Source: Primulina eburnea (Eukaryota > Streptophyta > Magnoliopsida > Lamiales > Gesneriaceae). Taken from it: a stretch of DNA of 64,000 nucleotides. Positions 23,957 to 36,100 of the stretch are shown piece after piece (the first letter of the stretch is position 1; each line of letters opens with the position of its first letter). Location: positions 32,886,790-32,950,789 of the forward strand of contig NC_133110.1 in assembly GCF_022965805.1 (NCBI RefSeq), in the 5' to 3' direction. The notes below the pieces were generated by a model that saw nothing but the letters and a program-made list of their open reading frames with translations, was not told the origin of the DNA and did not search any database. Made by a program: the position numbers and the translations under genes.

Positions 23957-25393
23957 TGTGAGAACCTAATTTTTTCCAACTTTATAATTAATATTGTAAG
24001 GAAATTTGTAGGACTTGATTTTTGGTATGAAAATAAATGATATAATAAGTTTTGCACCTTGGAAATTATTTTTTGGATATTTTTATCAATTCAACAATAT
24101 TCATATGAAGGAATGAATATTTCGAAAATATGCAAGAGGATTTACAAGATTTGGTAAAAATCATCCAAGGCTAGAGGAATCAATGCATGGACTTGGTAAT
24201 TTTCGAAATTTCCACTAAATATTGTGCATAAAGATTGTGGTGCCTAAAGAGACATCACATGCTAGAATAAGCCACAAGAAAATTGGAAGCAAATCCCATA
24301 ACCTAGCCACCAAATTTTCGAATTAATCAAGAGCATTGGATTAAAGTATAAATCTCCCAACTTAGGTAGCTAAATTTCGAAATAATGGCAAGAATATTGG
24401 AGTCAAATATTGAGATATTTGGAGCAAATTTTGGTATGATTTCAGTACCAAGTTTAGACCCACCATCCTCCCCTATAAATACTACATCAAACCTAGCCAT
24501 TCCTCAAGTCAAAATCTCGAAATTCCCTTGCTGCATATCTCAACATTTCAGAAGCATTCCCTAGCCAAGTTCTGCTCAAAAGCCGTCCTAGAAAGCCAAG
24601 CCGAAGTGCCGCCGAGTGAAGAGCAAGGAATGATCCACTTCGAGAAGCCAATCACCTATGTTTTTAGCATCCAAACACTGTAAGTGGGCTTGATTTTAAA
24701 AATAAAATCTCAGTTTTATGCATATGACATTTTCGGTTTTTGGTTTAACAACAAGGTCGAGTACAATTTTGTTTCTAGTCCTTTCGTGTATTGGTCATAT
24801 GGTTTTAAGCACTGTGAGGAGTCGACTGAATATGGGTGGGAATCCCAACCATGACATACCCTTACGCGGTGGGGGATATAACCACTATACGGCCTCGTCC
24901 CTTTAGAGTAGTAAAAATTAGGGACTGACGTCAGTAAACCATAGAAAGTAGATGAGTCGCAGTGCTTGGTAAGTGTTTATGCATGTGATACGAAAAATAT
25001 TATGCAAGTCATGTGTTTTCTTTCGAAATTTATGCACGTTGTTTTATTGTCCTCGATACGCCCCCACTTGCTGAGTTTTCCCAAATACTCACCCCCTTAC
25101 AACTCTTCCCAGATAAGCTTGAAGAAGAACTCGAGGAAGAAGAGTCTGATCAATTCTGGGGATGGTGAATATGCAAGAATTTAGACTAAATTTATTATAG
25201 TTATTCAGTTTTACGTTTCCGTATTAAACTCCGTCGTTTTTGAGATTTTGGTTTTGTAAAGACAATCGTTATTTCATTTGAGATTATGATATATAAACTT
25301 GTTTCGGTTTACATTGTGCTACAAATGCTTGTTTTTTCTATTTGTGATTGTTAAACAACACCGGTGTCAACCCTGAGATTCAGGGGCATGACA
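23957..25393 (+). repeat. Chromovirus 5' LTR
   Basis: TGTGAGAACC start, TGACA end, 1437 bp. TATA box CTATAAATA is at 24473-24481, and the group stem-loop TGAGT...ACTCA at 25072-25091, about 300 bp before the end. It is followed directly by GTTATCAGAGCCGG, a PBS-like site. Confidence 0.9.
24473..24481 (+). promoter_or_regulatory. LTR TATA box (5' LTR)
   Basis: CTATAAATA in a CCTCCCCTATAAATACTAC context. The identical box in the 3' LTR is at 32206-32214. It is the likely promoter of the chromovirus transcript. Confidence 0.65.
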
Positions 25394-25618
25394 TTTAAGT
25401 GTTATCAGAGCCGGTCACTGGCATGGAACACCGAGAAATAAGTGCTATGCAGGGCAAAGTGCTACGTGCATAGGAGCCACCTCTTGAACCTACGGGGCAA
25501 AGTTATACATGACGGGAGCCATCTCTTGAACCTGTAGGAACCACCACTAGATTCTCGGAGCTGGTGGATCGAGTGGTCAGGCCGCGACGAGGACGTCGCG
25601 TTCTGAAGGAGGGGTGAT
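25394..25618 (+). mobile_element. Short internal segment with PBS-like start and PPT-like end
   Basis: It starts right after the 5' LTR with GTTATCAGAGCCGG (25401-25414) and ends with GAAGGAGGGGTGATT before a short LTR-like unit. It contains two GAGCCAxCTCTTGAACCT repeats. The same block is inverted at 21088-21308. It looks like the body of a tiny non-autonomous retrotransposon and not like a normal chromovirus leader. Confidence 0.55.
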
Positions 25619-25794
25619 TGTGATAGTCTTGTCCCACATCTTAAAAATGAAGATTTAAAACGAGTTTATAATGGCTTACAATGGACTTCTATAGCAACTT
25701 GGGTTATTCATTTTCATAAAGCGAGGACGAATACGAATTAGTTGCTATAGGGGCCAATTGTGCATTCATGCAGGCCCGGGCTCGGGGTGTGACA
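25619..25794 (+). repeat. TRIM-like short LTR, copy 1
   Basis: 176 bp, TGTGATAGTCTTGTCCCACATC to GGGGTGTGACA. Head-to-tail with copy 2 at 25796-25978. Confidence 0.65.
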
Positions 25795-25795
25795 G

Positions 25796-25978
25796 TCTGA
25801 TAGTCTTGTCCCACATCTTAAAAATGAAATATTTAAAATGAGTTTATAATGACTTACAATGAACTTCTATAGCAACTTGGGTTAATCATTTTCGTAAAGA
25901 GAGGACGAATACGAAGTAGTTGCTATAGGGGCCCATTTTACAGTCACGCAGGCCCGGGCACGGGTTCGGGGCGTGACA
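25796..25978 (+). repeat. TRIM-like short LTR, copy 2
   Basis: About 183 bp, starting TGATAGTCTTGTCCCACATC and ending CGGGGCGTGACA. It is followed at 25982-25994 by the exact primer-binding site TGGTATCAGAGCC, so it occupies the position of a 5' LTR. Confidence 0.65.
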
Positions 25979-25981
25979 GAA

Positions 25982-25994
25982 TGGTATCAGAGCC
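25982..25994 (+). other. Primer-binding site (initiator tRNA-Met type)
   Basis: TGGTATCAGAGCC is the classical plant LTR-retrotransposon PBS complementary to the 3' end of initiator tRNA-Met. It lies 3 bases after a TGACA end. This is a second PBS-like site in the same element, after the one at 25401. Confidence 0.75.
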
Positions 25995-26416
25995 GCCAGG
26001 TTCATAATTCGGTTGGGTAAAAATGAGAAGTATTTTTCGGTGGAATTTTTGAGTAAGGCCGATGCTATCTCCTCTGAAACAGCCCAACGAGTGGAAATCA
26101 CCACTGTGTTGTGAGGTAGGGGCTGAAATCGCGAAATTCATTCGTTTAGGCCTCCGAAACATCGTTTTTGCCGTTTTAGTAAATATTCGTAGACCCTATA
26201 ACTTCTCATAGGAAATTCCGAATTCAATTCCGTCGATTGTTCTAGAATCCTCTCGACATATGATTCGAACCTATATTTCTAATTCCAAACTTTCCATTTT
26301 CGGAAAAAAATATATTTATGTAATTTTCAAAAATTTCATATATATATTGCATATTGTCCCTTGTTATATGTTGTCTCTTTCCGATTCTGAGCGTTTCCAT
26401 TTTTTGATTTCAGGAA

Positions 26417-27028
26417 ATGGCTCCATCTACTCCCATGTGACCCCACACTCGTGCCCAAGTTGCCATTTGTTTGAAGGAGCTTGCCCTTCACTATCAATCT
26501 CGTCAGATTCAGCGACTTAGAGCCAGGCTGAGTGAGAGGAAGAGGGAGGTCGAGACTTTAGCCGCTGAGAAAGAAGAGATTCGTGACCGCCTTAACCAGT
26601 CTATCTATCAGAGTGAGCTAGTTAGAGGTGATAACATGGACCTAAGAGATGTCATAGAACAGTGCAAGTATCAGCATGGAAAGTTACAAGAAGATGTGGA
26701 GCATTATCGCAAGGAGCTGGAGGAAGAGAAACAGCAGAATACCAAGGGTAAGAGGAGACTGGAGAATTCGTGTGAGACAATGAACAACCTTGCGTATGTA
26801 AACCAACGTCTAACCCAGCAGGGGGAAACACTGAAGGACCAAATCAAACAGAAGAAACAGTACCATCTGCAGTATCAGCAGCATTGGAATGACGAGATGG
26901 ACGTGGCTGAGACGGAGATACATGGACTTAAGGCACATGTGGCACATCTCACGGAAGAGAACGCTCCAGAGGAGGAACTGGAAGAGGAGCCTATAGGAGC
27001 AGTTGGTGACAGAGAGATAGACGACTAG
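26417..27028 (+). pseudogene. Extra coiled-coil ORF upstream of gag in the chromovirus
   Basis: The first ATG (26417, MAPSTPM) is followed after seven codons by a stop. The same frame then stays open for about 195 codons to a stop at 27026. The protein is almost entirely charged heptad sequence (for example RLRARLSERKREVETLAAE, then EEIRDRLNQ and an acidic tail EEELEEEP), predicting a long coiled coil. No zinc knuckle or enzyme motif is present. A TTTCAG acceptor-like word sits just before the ATG. I do not know its function; an accessory protein or an unusual gag N-terminal partner is possible. Confidence 0.55.
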
Positions 27029-27260
27029 TGTGTCTTAGTGACCTTTCTTTATTATTAGGAGTTATTTTATCATTGTTGCTATGTTATTCAGTACGATTTG
27101 TTTTCATTCAGTACTATTTGTTTCCATTCAGTTGTTCCTCGATATTCAAAATTAATAAATTTATGTTTATTTGCTTATTTCAGTTGTTCCAGCATAACCT
27201 ATTCATTGAAACCAACCGGTATGAACAAAAAAATTCTTAGAAACGTTTAAATTGTATGAA

Positions 27261-28270
27261 ATGGCCGGTAGACCTCCAAGGCAAAACCGCAACCCTCGCT
27301 ACGCTAACAACAACAATGCCAACAGAGGAGGTAATGGACCACCACCTGGATTCAGCCTTAACCAAGCAGACCTAATGGCTATAGCCACGATCCTGGCAAC
27401 AACACTGCAGGGGTTAGTGAACCCGGACGCCAATCAACCACCACCCCCTCCACCACAGCACGGGGTCAAGTTCCATTATGAATCACTCCGCAAGAACAGG
27501 TGTCTAACCTTCAGTGGGGATGCCAACCCCGAAATTAGTCAGAGCTGGCTGAAAAGCATGGAGACCCAGCTGTGACTGTTGGAAGTCCCCGAGGCACTGA
27601 AAGTGGACGTGATAGTGCCTTTCCTGGAGGATAAAGCAGGCAAGTGGTGGGAAGCAATCTCGCCAGCAATGACAGCTGCAGGACCAATCACATGGCAGAG
27701 TTTTAGAGAAGCTTTTTTGAAACAGCATTATCTAGCCGAGGTCAGACTGCAAAAATTGAAAATTTCATCCAAACTCCAGATATGTCCGTTGTGGAATACA
27801 CCTCCCAGTTCAATGCCTTTGGATCATATGCTCCGGCAATCATGGCGGACGAAGTTCTGAAATTGCACCGCTTTAAAAAGGGGTTGAACAACAGGATCCA
27901 ATCAGCTCTAGCAGTCTACCAACCTGCTAACTTTTCAGACCTGATGGGCGCAGCTATCCGAGCCGAAGCTGACATTCTTCGAAGAGAAGGGGAAAACAGG
28001 AACCAACGACCTCCTAACAGCCAGTCTTCTCAGGCAGATTAGTGTTCAAGAGGCCCAATCAGTCAGGTGGACCTCTCTCAGGGCAATCCCCTTCCAATAA
28101 CCATCAAGGACTCAAGCGATGCCCAACTTGCGGCTTCAAGCACGCCGGGGAATGCCGAAAGGCCAGCGGTGTATGATTTGGGTGTGGAAAATCGGGGCAC
28201 AGAATTGCAGAGTATCCTACCACCGCCAACCGACCAGCAGGGCCGAACAGATGAACTGGGCCAAACGTAG
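27261..28270 (+). pseudogene. Chromovirus gag (capsid and zinc knuckle), broken
   Basis: It starts MAGRPPRQNRNPRYANN. A proline-rich part (PPPPPPQHGVKFHYESLRK) is followed by the retrotransposon gag core with WLKSMETQL, VDVIVPFLEDKAGKWWEA and WQSFREAFLKQHYL. A second-frame part follows, with MSVVEYTSQFNAFGSYAP and ILRREGENRNQR. Near 28119-28190, a CxxC...H...C series and FGCGKSGHR mark the zinc knuckle(s). Lesions seen: TGA at 27573, a frameshift near 27760-27780, a stop and frameshift near 28041, and TGA in place of the first Cys codon of the second knuckle. Confidence 0.8.
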
Positions 28271-28323
28271 GAGCAGTTCCTAGTAAATCAAAGGAGGACA
28301 AACCTAATGCTAGGGTCTTTGCC

Positions 28324-28656
28324 ATGACTCAAGAGAAGGCAGATGACGCCAATGAAGTCGTTTCAGGTACCATATCTATTCAGCAAATGCATGTTTATGT
28401 ATTGTTTGACTGTGGTGCTACTCATTCCTTTATGTCTAAGAGACTTTCTAAGAAGTTAGGATGTAAACACGAGAAACTAAATAAGCCCTTTCGAATAGCC
28501 ACACCTACAACTAGGGCCATTGAAACTCACGAAATTTACATAGATTGTAAGATTAGTATCGGTAATCAAACTTTTAGCGCCGACTTGATGCAGCTGATCA
28601 TGGTCGATTTCGACATCATCTTAGGGATGGATTGGTTAGCAAGAAAAACGCAATAG
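28324..28656 (+). pseudogene. Chromovirus protease
   Basis: Retropepsin-like aspartic protease. The catalytic loop reads VLFDCGATHSFMS, where most plant relatives have DSGA; here the Ser is Cys. The second family hallmark, [12 protein letters not shown], lies near the end (ILGMDWL). The local frame is open, but the join to RT at about 28640 needs a frameshift, so the polyprotein cannot be made as one chain. Confidence 0.75.
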
Positions 28657-30180
28657 TAGATTGTAAGGGAAAGAAAGTCAAACTCCGAACCCTAGATCAG
28701 GAAGAAGTCGTGTTTCAAGGTAAATCCAAGGAACGGAAATCGCTGCTTTCCGCATCTCAAGCTTGGAGAGCCATGAAATCCGGAGATGACATCTACCTAG
28801 CAATGGTCAGTGAAATAAAAGAAGAAGTCGAGCTGAAACTGGAGGACTTCCTGATAGTGAGAGAGTTCCCAGATGTTTTTCCAGAAGAACTCTCGGGGAT
28901 GGTCCCAAACCGCGAAGTGGAGTTCGAGATCAATCTGGTTCCCGGTGGTGCACCAATCTCTAAGGCACCTTACAGAATGGCACCAGCCAAACTCGAGGAG
29001 CTGAAAGAACAACGCCAAGAATTTCTAGATAAAAAGAAAATTCGAACTAGTGTGTCCCCATGGGGAGCTCTAGCACTCTTCGTGAAGAAGAAAGATGAGA
29101 GTATGAGATTGTGCATCGAATACAGAGAATTGAACAAGATCACAATCAAGAACATGTATCCTCTACCTCGGATATACGACCTGTTTGATCAGCTTAAAGG
29201 AGCAACCGTCTTTTCTAAACTGGATCTGAGGATAGGTTATCACCAGTTGAAGGTCAGGGCGGAAGATATCCCCAAAAAAAGTGATGCCTTTTGGTCTGAC
29301 GAACGCACCGTCAGCATTCATGGACCTGATGAACATGGTATTCAAGCCATTCTTGGATCAGTTCATAGCGGTATTCATCGACGACATCCTCGTCTATTCC
29401 CCTGATGAGACGAGCCACGAAGAGCACCTTCACCTTGCTCTGCAAACTTTTACGAGAGAATAAGCTGTATGCTAAGCTTAGCAAGTGTGAATTCTGGCTA
29501 AGGAGTGTGTCCTTCCTAGGACATGTGATTTCCAAGACAGGAATGTCAATAGATCCAAGAAAAGTAGAGGCTATTACCGAGTGGCCGAGACCTAAGAACG
29601 CCGCATACATCAGAAGCTTTCTTGGATTGGCAGGTTACTATCGTAAATTTGTCGAAGGGTTCTCCTCGATAGCAGTACCATTGACAAAGCTCACACAGAA
29701 AAATTCTAAGTTCATCTGGGATGAAAATTGCGAGAAAAATTTCCAGACATTGAAAGAGAAACTCGCATCCACACCAATATTGATCATGCCCGCAGAGAAT
29801 AAGGATTTCACTATCTACAGTGACGCCTCTAAGGAAGGTCTTGGATGCGTGCTCATGCAAGAAGGAATGATTGATCGCTTACGCATCAAGGCAGTTGAAA
29901 CCGCACGAGCAGAACTACCCGATGCATGATCTGGAACTAGCAGCGGTTGTATTCGCCTTAAAGATTTGGAGGCACAACTTCTATGGTGCTAAATGTGAAA
30001 TCTTCACAGATCATCAGAGCCTCAAGTACTTGTTCACCCAGAAGGAGCTGAATATGAGGCAAAGGCGATGGATCGAACTTCTGAATGACTACGACTTGAC
30101 CATAAGCTGCCATCCGGGTAAAGCAAACAAAGTGGCTGATGCGCTAAGTCAGAAGGGACCAGGTAAGGTGAGTCTACCTT
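28632..30180 (+). pseudogene. Chromovirus reverse transcriptase and RNase H
   Basis: RT fingers and palm are visible: [74 protein letters not shown], the active-site FIDDILVYS (29281-29463 frame) and [20 protein letters not shown]. RNase H carries [37 protein letters not shown] and KVADALSQK. About a dozen codons are missing near 29275 with a frame change. Further frameshifts lie near 29440 and 29870. Motifs are otherwise well preserved, in line with moderate age. Confidence 0.85.
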
Positions 30181-31628
30181 CCCTCTCGGCCCAGCCATGT
30201 TTGCAGGAAACCGTCAAGTTGAACCAAGATCAAGACCCGGTACTGATCAAGCTAAAGGATCAAGTCGAAGAAGGGAAGTCTCAAGATCATCAGATTGATG
30301 ACAAGGGAATCTTATGGATGAAAGGGAGACTGTGTGTGCCCGACAGAGATAGCTTTCGCCAAGAGACAATGGCAGAAGCGCACAGGTCAAATTTCTCAGT
30401 CCATCCAGGCTGTACAAAAATGTACAGGGACCTCAAGAATAATTTCTGGTGGAAAGTCATGAAAAGAGATGTAGCCGAATTCGTCTCCAGATGTCAAGTA
30501 TGCCAGCAGGTCAAAGCAGAACACCAGCGACCTGTAGGATAACTGCAACAACTGGAAATTCCCAAATGGAAGTGGGAGCATATTTCCATGAACTTTGTGG
30601 TAGGATTGCCAAAGTCTAGGCAAAGCCACGATGGTATATGGGTGATCGTGAACAGACTCACGAAGACTGCGTACTTCTTACCCGTCCGCATGAATTACAA
30701 TCTCGACAAGTTGGCTTCACTATAGATAGACAACATTGTGAGATTGCATCGAGTTCCAGTGAGCATCCTATCCGATAGAGATCTGAGGTTTGTCTCGCGC
30801 TTTTGGAAGAGCTTTCAAGAGGCCATGGGAACAAAATTGACCCTAAGTACGGCCTATCATCCTCAAACCGATGGACAAACAGAGAGAACCATCCAAACCT
30901 TAGAAGATATGCTGCGAGCATGTGCTCTCGAATTCAGTAGCAACTGGAGCACTCATATACCTTTAATCAAGTTTGCTTACAACAATAGATATCACAGCAG
31001 CATCAGAATGGCTCCATACGAAACTCTTTATGGAAGGAAATTTCGATCGCCACTTTATTAGGATGAAGAGGGAGAGAAAGCTGTGGTGGGACCTAAGCTA
31101 GTACAAATGACAGTAGAAAAGGTTAAAATTGTCCGAGAAAAGCTCAAAGCAGCTCAAGACCGACAAAAGAGTTGGGCAGATATTAAAAGAAGGCCTGTAG
31201 AGTTCAACATGGGCGAGAAGGCCTATTTGAAAGTCTCGCCTATGAGAGGAGTAGTTCGATTCAGTAAGGCCGGGAAATTGAACCCTCAATATGTTGAACC
31301 CTTTGAAATCTTGGAAAAAGTGGGCATGCTGGCATGCAGACTGGCGCTGTCACCAAACATGTCAAGAATCCACAACGTGTTCCATGTGTCCCAACTGAGA
31401 AGGTACATTCCAGACCCGAGTCACGTGTTGGAGGTAGAACCGCTTTTGATTGAAGGAAACTTGGGAGAAGAACTGAAATACGAAGAAGTCCCCATCAAAA
31501 TCGTGGACACCGGGGAACAAGTTCTCCGACGACGTATCATTCCCTACGTCAAGGTAAAGTGGTCCAACCACACCGAGCGAGAAGCAACTTGGGAAGTTGA
31601 AGAGAAGATACGAAAGGAATATCCTTAA
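30181..31628 (+). pseudogene. Chromovirus integrase with C-terminal chromodomain
   Basis: The zinc-binding HHCC domain ends with [12 protein letters not shown] (stop at 30539). The catalytic core follows: ISMNFVVGLPKS at about 30588 has Asn where the first catalytic Asp is expected. Next are [12 protein letters not shown] with the second Asp and [18 protein letters not shown] with the catalytic Glu. Stops lie near 30723 and 31060. The tail VPIKIVDTGEQVLRRRIIPY...WSNHTEREATWEVEE is a chromodomain of the Tekay/Del type, which in the family steers integration toward heterochromatin. Confidence 0.85.
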
Positions 31629-31676
31629 TTGTTTGGAGACCAAGTCAACCCAAGTTTCGAGGATGAAACTCCCCAT

Positions 31677-31689
31677 AAGGAGGGAGGGA
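31677..31689 (+). other. Polypurine tract
   Basis: AAGGAGGGAGGGA abuts the 3' LTR start (TGTGAGAACC at 31690). It is the expected primer site for plus-strand synthesis. Confidence 0.8.
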
Positions 31690-33124
31690 TGTGAGAACCG
31701 AATTTTCTTCCAACTTTATAATTAATATTGTAAGGAAATTTGTAGGACTTGATTTTTTGTATAAAAATAAATGATATAATAAGTTGTGCACCTTGGAAAT
31801 TATTTATTGGATATTTTTATCAAGTCAACAATATTCATATGAAGGCATGCATATTTCAAAAATATGCAAGAGGATTTACAAGATTTGGTAGAAATCATCC
31901 AAGGATAGAGGAATCAATGCATGGACTTGGTAATTTTCAAAATTTCCACTAAATATTGTGCATAAAGATTGTGGTGCCTAAAGAGATATCACATGCTAGA
32001 ATAAGCCACAAGGAAATTGGAAGCAAACCCCATAACCTAGCCACCAAATTTCGAATTAATCAAGGGCATTGGATTAGAGTATAAATCTCCCAACTTAGGT
32101 AGCTAAATTTCGAAATAATGGCAAGAATATTGGAGTCAAATATTGAGATATTTGGAGCAAATTTTTGTATGATTTCAGTACCAAGTTTAGACCCACCATC
32201 CTCCCCTATAAATACTACATCAAACCTAGTCAATCCTCAAGTCAAAATCTCAAAATTCCCTTGCTGCATATCTCGAAATTTCAGCAGCTTTCCCTAGCCA
32301 AGTTTTGCTCAAAATCCGTCCTAGAAAGCCAAGCCGAAGTGCCGCCTAGTGAAGAGCAAGGAACGATCCACTTCGAGAAGCCAAGCACCTACGTTTTTAG
32401 CATCCAAACACTGTAAGTGGGCTTGATTTTAAAATTAAAATCTCGGTTCTATGCATATGAAATTTTCGGTTTTTGGTTAACAACATGGTCGAGTACAATT
32501 TTGTTTCTAGTCCTTTCGTGTATTGGTAATACGGTTTAAGCACTGTGAGGAGTCGACTGAATATGGGTAGGAATCCCAACCATGACGCACCCTTACGCGG
32601 TGGGGGATATAACCGCTATACGGCCTCGTCCCCTTAGAAAGTAAAATTAGGGACTGACGTCAGTAAACCATAGAAAGTAGATGAGTCGCAGTGCTTGGTA
32701 AGTATTTATGCATGTGATACGAAAAATATTATGCAAGTCATGTGTTTTCTTTCGAAATTTAAGCACGTTATTTTATTTTGATCGATACGCCCCCACTTGA
32801 TGAGTATTCTCAAATACTCACCGCCCTTACAACCCTTCCCAGATAAGCTTGAAGAAGAACTCGAGGAAGAAGAGTCTGATCAATTCTGGGGATGGCGAAC
32901 ATGCAAGAATTTAGACTAAGTTTATTATAGTTATTCAGTTTTACGTTTCCGCATTAAACTCCGTCGTTTTTGAGATTTTGGTTTTGTAAAGACAATAGTT
33001 ATTTCATTTGAGATTATGATATATAAACTGGTTTCGGTTTACACTGTGCTACAAAGGTTTGTTATTTCGATTATGTGATTGTTAAACAACACCGGTGTCA
33101 ACCCTGAGATTCGAGGCAGTGACA
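31690..33124 (+). repeat. Chromovirus 3' LTR
   Basis: 1435 bp with TATA CTATAAATA at 32206-32214 and stem-loop TGAGTATT-CTCA-AATACTCA at 32801-32820. Its last ~447 bases (from 32677) are the part that was amplified in the 748-bp array to the right. Confidence 0.9.
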
Positions 33125-36100
33125 ATACCTTTATTAATAACAGGTTTAATAGAAATTATATTAAGTTTGAATAAACAATTACAAACTTAAAATTTGCCAA
33201 CAAACATTCTATTTTTGAAAAACAGCCTTGTCTGACTCAAATACAACACGGAAACCATGCTTATTAAGAGGCGACTCAGACACAAATTCTTATGGATGTC
33301 TGGTACATATAACACATTGTTCAAAGTCGGTTCTTTTTCAGATATCATCTTTAGAACGATTTCTCATTGACCTTTGATTTCATAAGTATTGGAATTTACT
33401 ATTAATATTTTTTCTCCATTCTCAGTAGATGAGTCGCAATGCTTGGTAAGTGTTTATGCATGTGATACGAAAAATATTATGCAAGTCATGTGTTTTCTTT
33501 CGAAATTTAAGCACGTTGTTTTATTTTGCTCGATACGCCCCCACTTGCTGAGTATTCCCAAATACCCACCCTCTTTACAACCCTTCCTAGATAAGCTTGA
33601 AGAAAAACTCGAGGAAGAAGAGTCTGATCAATTCTGGGGATGGTGAACATGCAAGAATTTAGACTAAGTATATTAGAGTTATTCAGTTTTACGTTTCCGC
33701 ATTAAACTATGTCGTTTTTGAGATTTTGGTTTTGTAAAGACAATCTTTATTTCATTTGAGATTATGATATATAAACTGGTTTCGGTTTAAACTGTGCTAG
33801 AAGGGCTTTTTTGTTTCGATTGTGTGATTGTTAAACAACGTCGGTGTCAACCCTGAGATTCGGAGCGTGACAATAACTTTATTAATAATTGGTTAATAGC
33901 AATTGTATTAAGTTTGAATAAACAATTACAAACATAAAATTTGCCAACAAACATTCCACTTTTGAAAAACAACCTTGTCTGACTCAAATACAATACAAAA
34001 ACCATGCTTATTAAGAAGCGACTCAGACACCAAGTTCTTATGGATGTCTGGTACATATAACACATTGTTCAAAGTCAGTTATTTTTCACATATCATCTTT
34101 AGAACGATTTTTCATTGACCTTTGATTTCATAAGTAGTGGAATTTACTATTAATATTTTTCTCCATTCTCAGTAGATGAGTCGCAATGCTTGGTAAGTGT
34201 TTATGCATTTGATACGAAAAATATTATGCTATTCATGTGTTTTCTTTCGAAATTTAAGCACGTTGTTTTATTTTGCTCGATACGCCCCCACTTGCTGAGT
34301 ATTCTCAAATACTCACCCCCCTTACAACCCTTCCCAGATAAGCTTGAAGAAGAACTCGAGGAAGAGGAGTCTGATCAATTCTGGTTATGGTGAACATGCA
34401 AGAATTTAGGCTAAGTTTATTAGAGTTATTCAGTTTTACGTTTCCGCATTAAACTATGTCGTTTTTGAGATTTTGGTTTTGTAAAGACGATCGTTATTTC
34501 ATTTGAGATTATGATATATAAACTGGTTTCGGTTTAAACTGTGCTAGAAGGGCTTTTTTTGTTTCGATTGTGTGATTGTTAAACAACGTCGGTGTCAACC
34601 CTGAGATTCGGAGCGTGACAATAACTTTATTAATAATAGGTTAATAGCAATTGTATTAAGTTTGAATAAACAATTACAAACATAAAATTTACCAACAAAC
34701 ATTCCACTTTTGAAAAACAACCTTGTCTGACTCAAATACAATACAAAAACCATGCTTATTAAGAAGCGACTCAGACACCAAGTTCTTATGGATGTCTGGT
34801 ACATATAACACATTGTTCAAAGTCAGTTATTTTTCACATATCATCTTTAGAACGATTTTTCATTGACCTTTGATTTCATAAGTAGTGGAATTTACTATTA
34901 ATATTTTTCTCCATTCTCAGTAGATGAGTCGCAGTGCTTGGTAAGTGTTTATGCATTTGATACGAAAAATATTATGCTATTCATGTGTTTTCTTTCGAAA
35001 TTTAAGCACAGTTGTTTTATTTTGCTCGATACGCCCCCACTTGCTGAGTATTCTCAAATACTCACCCCCCTTAAAACCCTTCCCAGATAAGCTTGAAGAA
35101 GAACTCGAGGAAGAGGAGTCTGATCAATTCTGGTTATGGTGAACATGCAAGAATTTAGGCTAAGTTTATTAGAGTTATTCAGTTTTACGTTTCCGCATTA
35201 AACTATGTCGTTTTTGAGATTTTGGTTTTGTAAAGACGATCGTTATTTCATTTGAGATTATGATATATAAACTGGTTTCGGTTTGCACTGTGCTAGAAAG
35301 GCTTTTTGTTTCGATTGTGTGATTGTTAAACAACGCCGGTGTCAACCCTGAGATTCGGGGCGTGACAATAACTTTATTAATTACAGGTTAATAGCAATTA
35401 TATTAAGTTTGAATAAACAATTACAAACATAAAATTTTCCAACAAACATTCTACTTTTGAAAAACAACCTTGTCTGACTCAAATACAATACGAAAACCAT
35501 GCTTATTAAGAAGCGACTCAGACAACAAGTTCTTATGGATGTCTGGTACATATAACATATTGTTCAAAGTCAGTTCTTTTTCAGATATCATCTTTAGAAC
35601 GATTTTTCATTTACCTTTGATTTCATAAGTAGTGGAATTTACTATTAATATTTTTTTCTCCATTCTCAGTAGATGAGTCGCAGTGATTGGTAAGTGTTTA
35701 TGCATGTGATACGAAAAATATTATGCAAGTCATGTGTTTTCTTTCGAAATTTAAGCACGTTGTTTTATTTTGCTCGATACGCCCCCACTTGCTGAGTATT
35801 CTCAAATACTCACCCCCCTTACAACCCTTCCCAGATAAGCTTGAAGAAGAACTCGAGGAAGAGGAGTCTGATCAATTCTGGGGATGGTGAACATGCAAGA
35901 ATTTAGACTAAGTTTATTAGAGTTATTCAGTTTTACGTTTCTGCATTAAACTATGTCGTTTTTGAGATTTTGGTTTTGTAAAGACGATCGTTATTTCATT
36001 TGAGATTATCATATATAAACTGGTTTCGCTTTACACTGTGCTAGAAAGGCTTTTTGTTTCGATTGTGTGATTGTTAAACAACGCCGGTGTCAACCCTGAG

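Larger units (their letters stand above)
23957..33124 (+). mobile_element. Full-length Tekay-type chromovirus (Ty3/gypsy), defective
   Basis: Two LTRs (23957-25393 and 31690-33124) of about 1.44 kb start TGTGAGAACC and end TGACA. The first ~330 bases differ at about 16 sites by eye, roughly 95% identity, so the insertion is not very recent. Inside are PBS-like sites, an extra coiled-coil ORF, gag, protease, RT/RNase H, integrase with C-terminal chromodomain, and the polypurine tract AAGGAGGGAGGGA just before the 3' LTR. It lies in copia A pol. The left flank is AAAAC; the right flank is ATACC (ATAAC in later array copies), a poor match that may have changed. Many stops and frameshifts make it non-autonomous. 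Confidence 0.9.
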
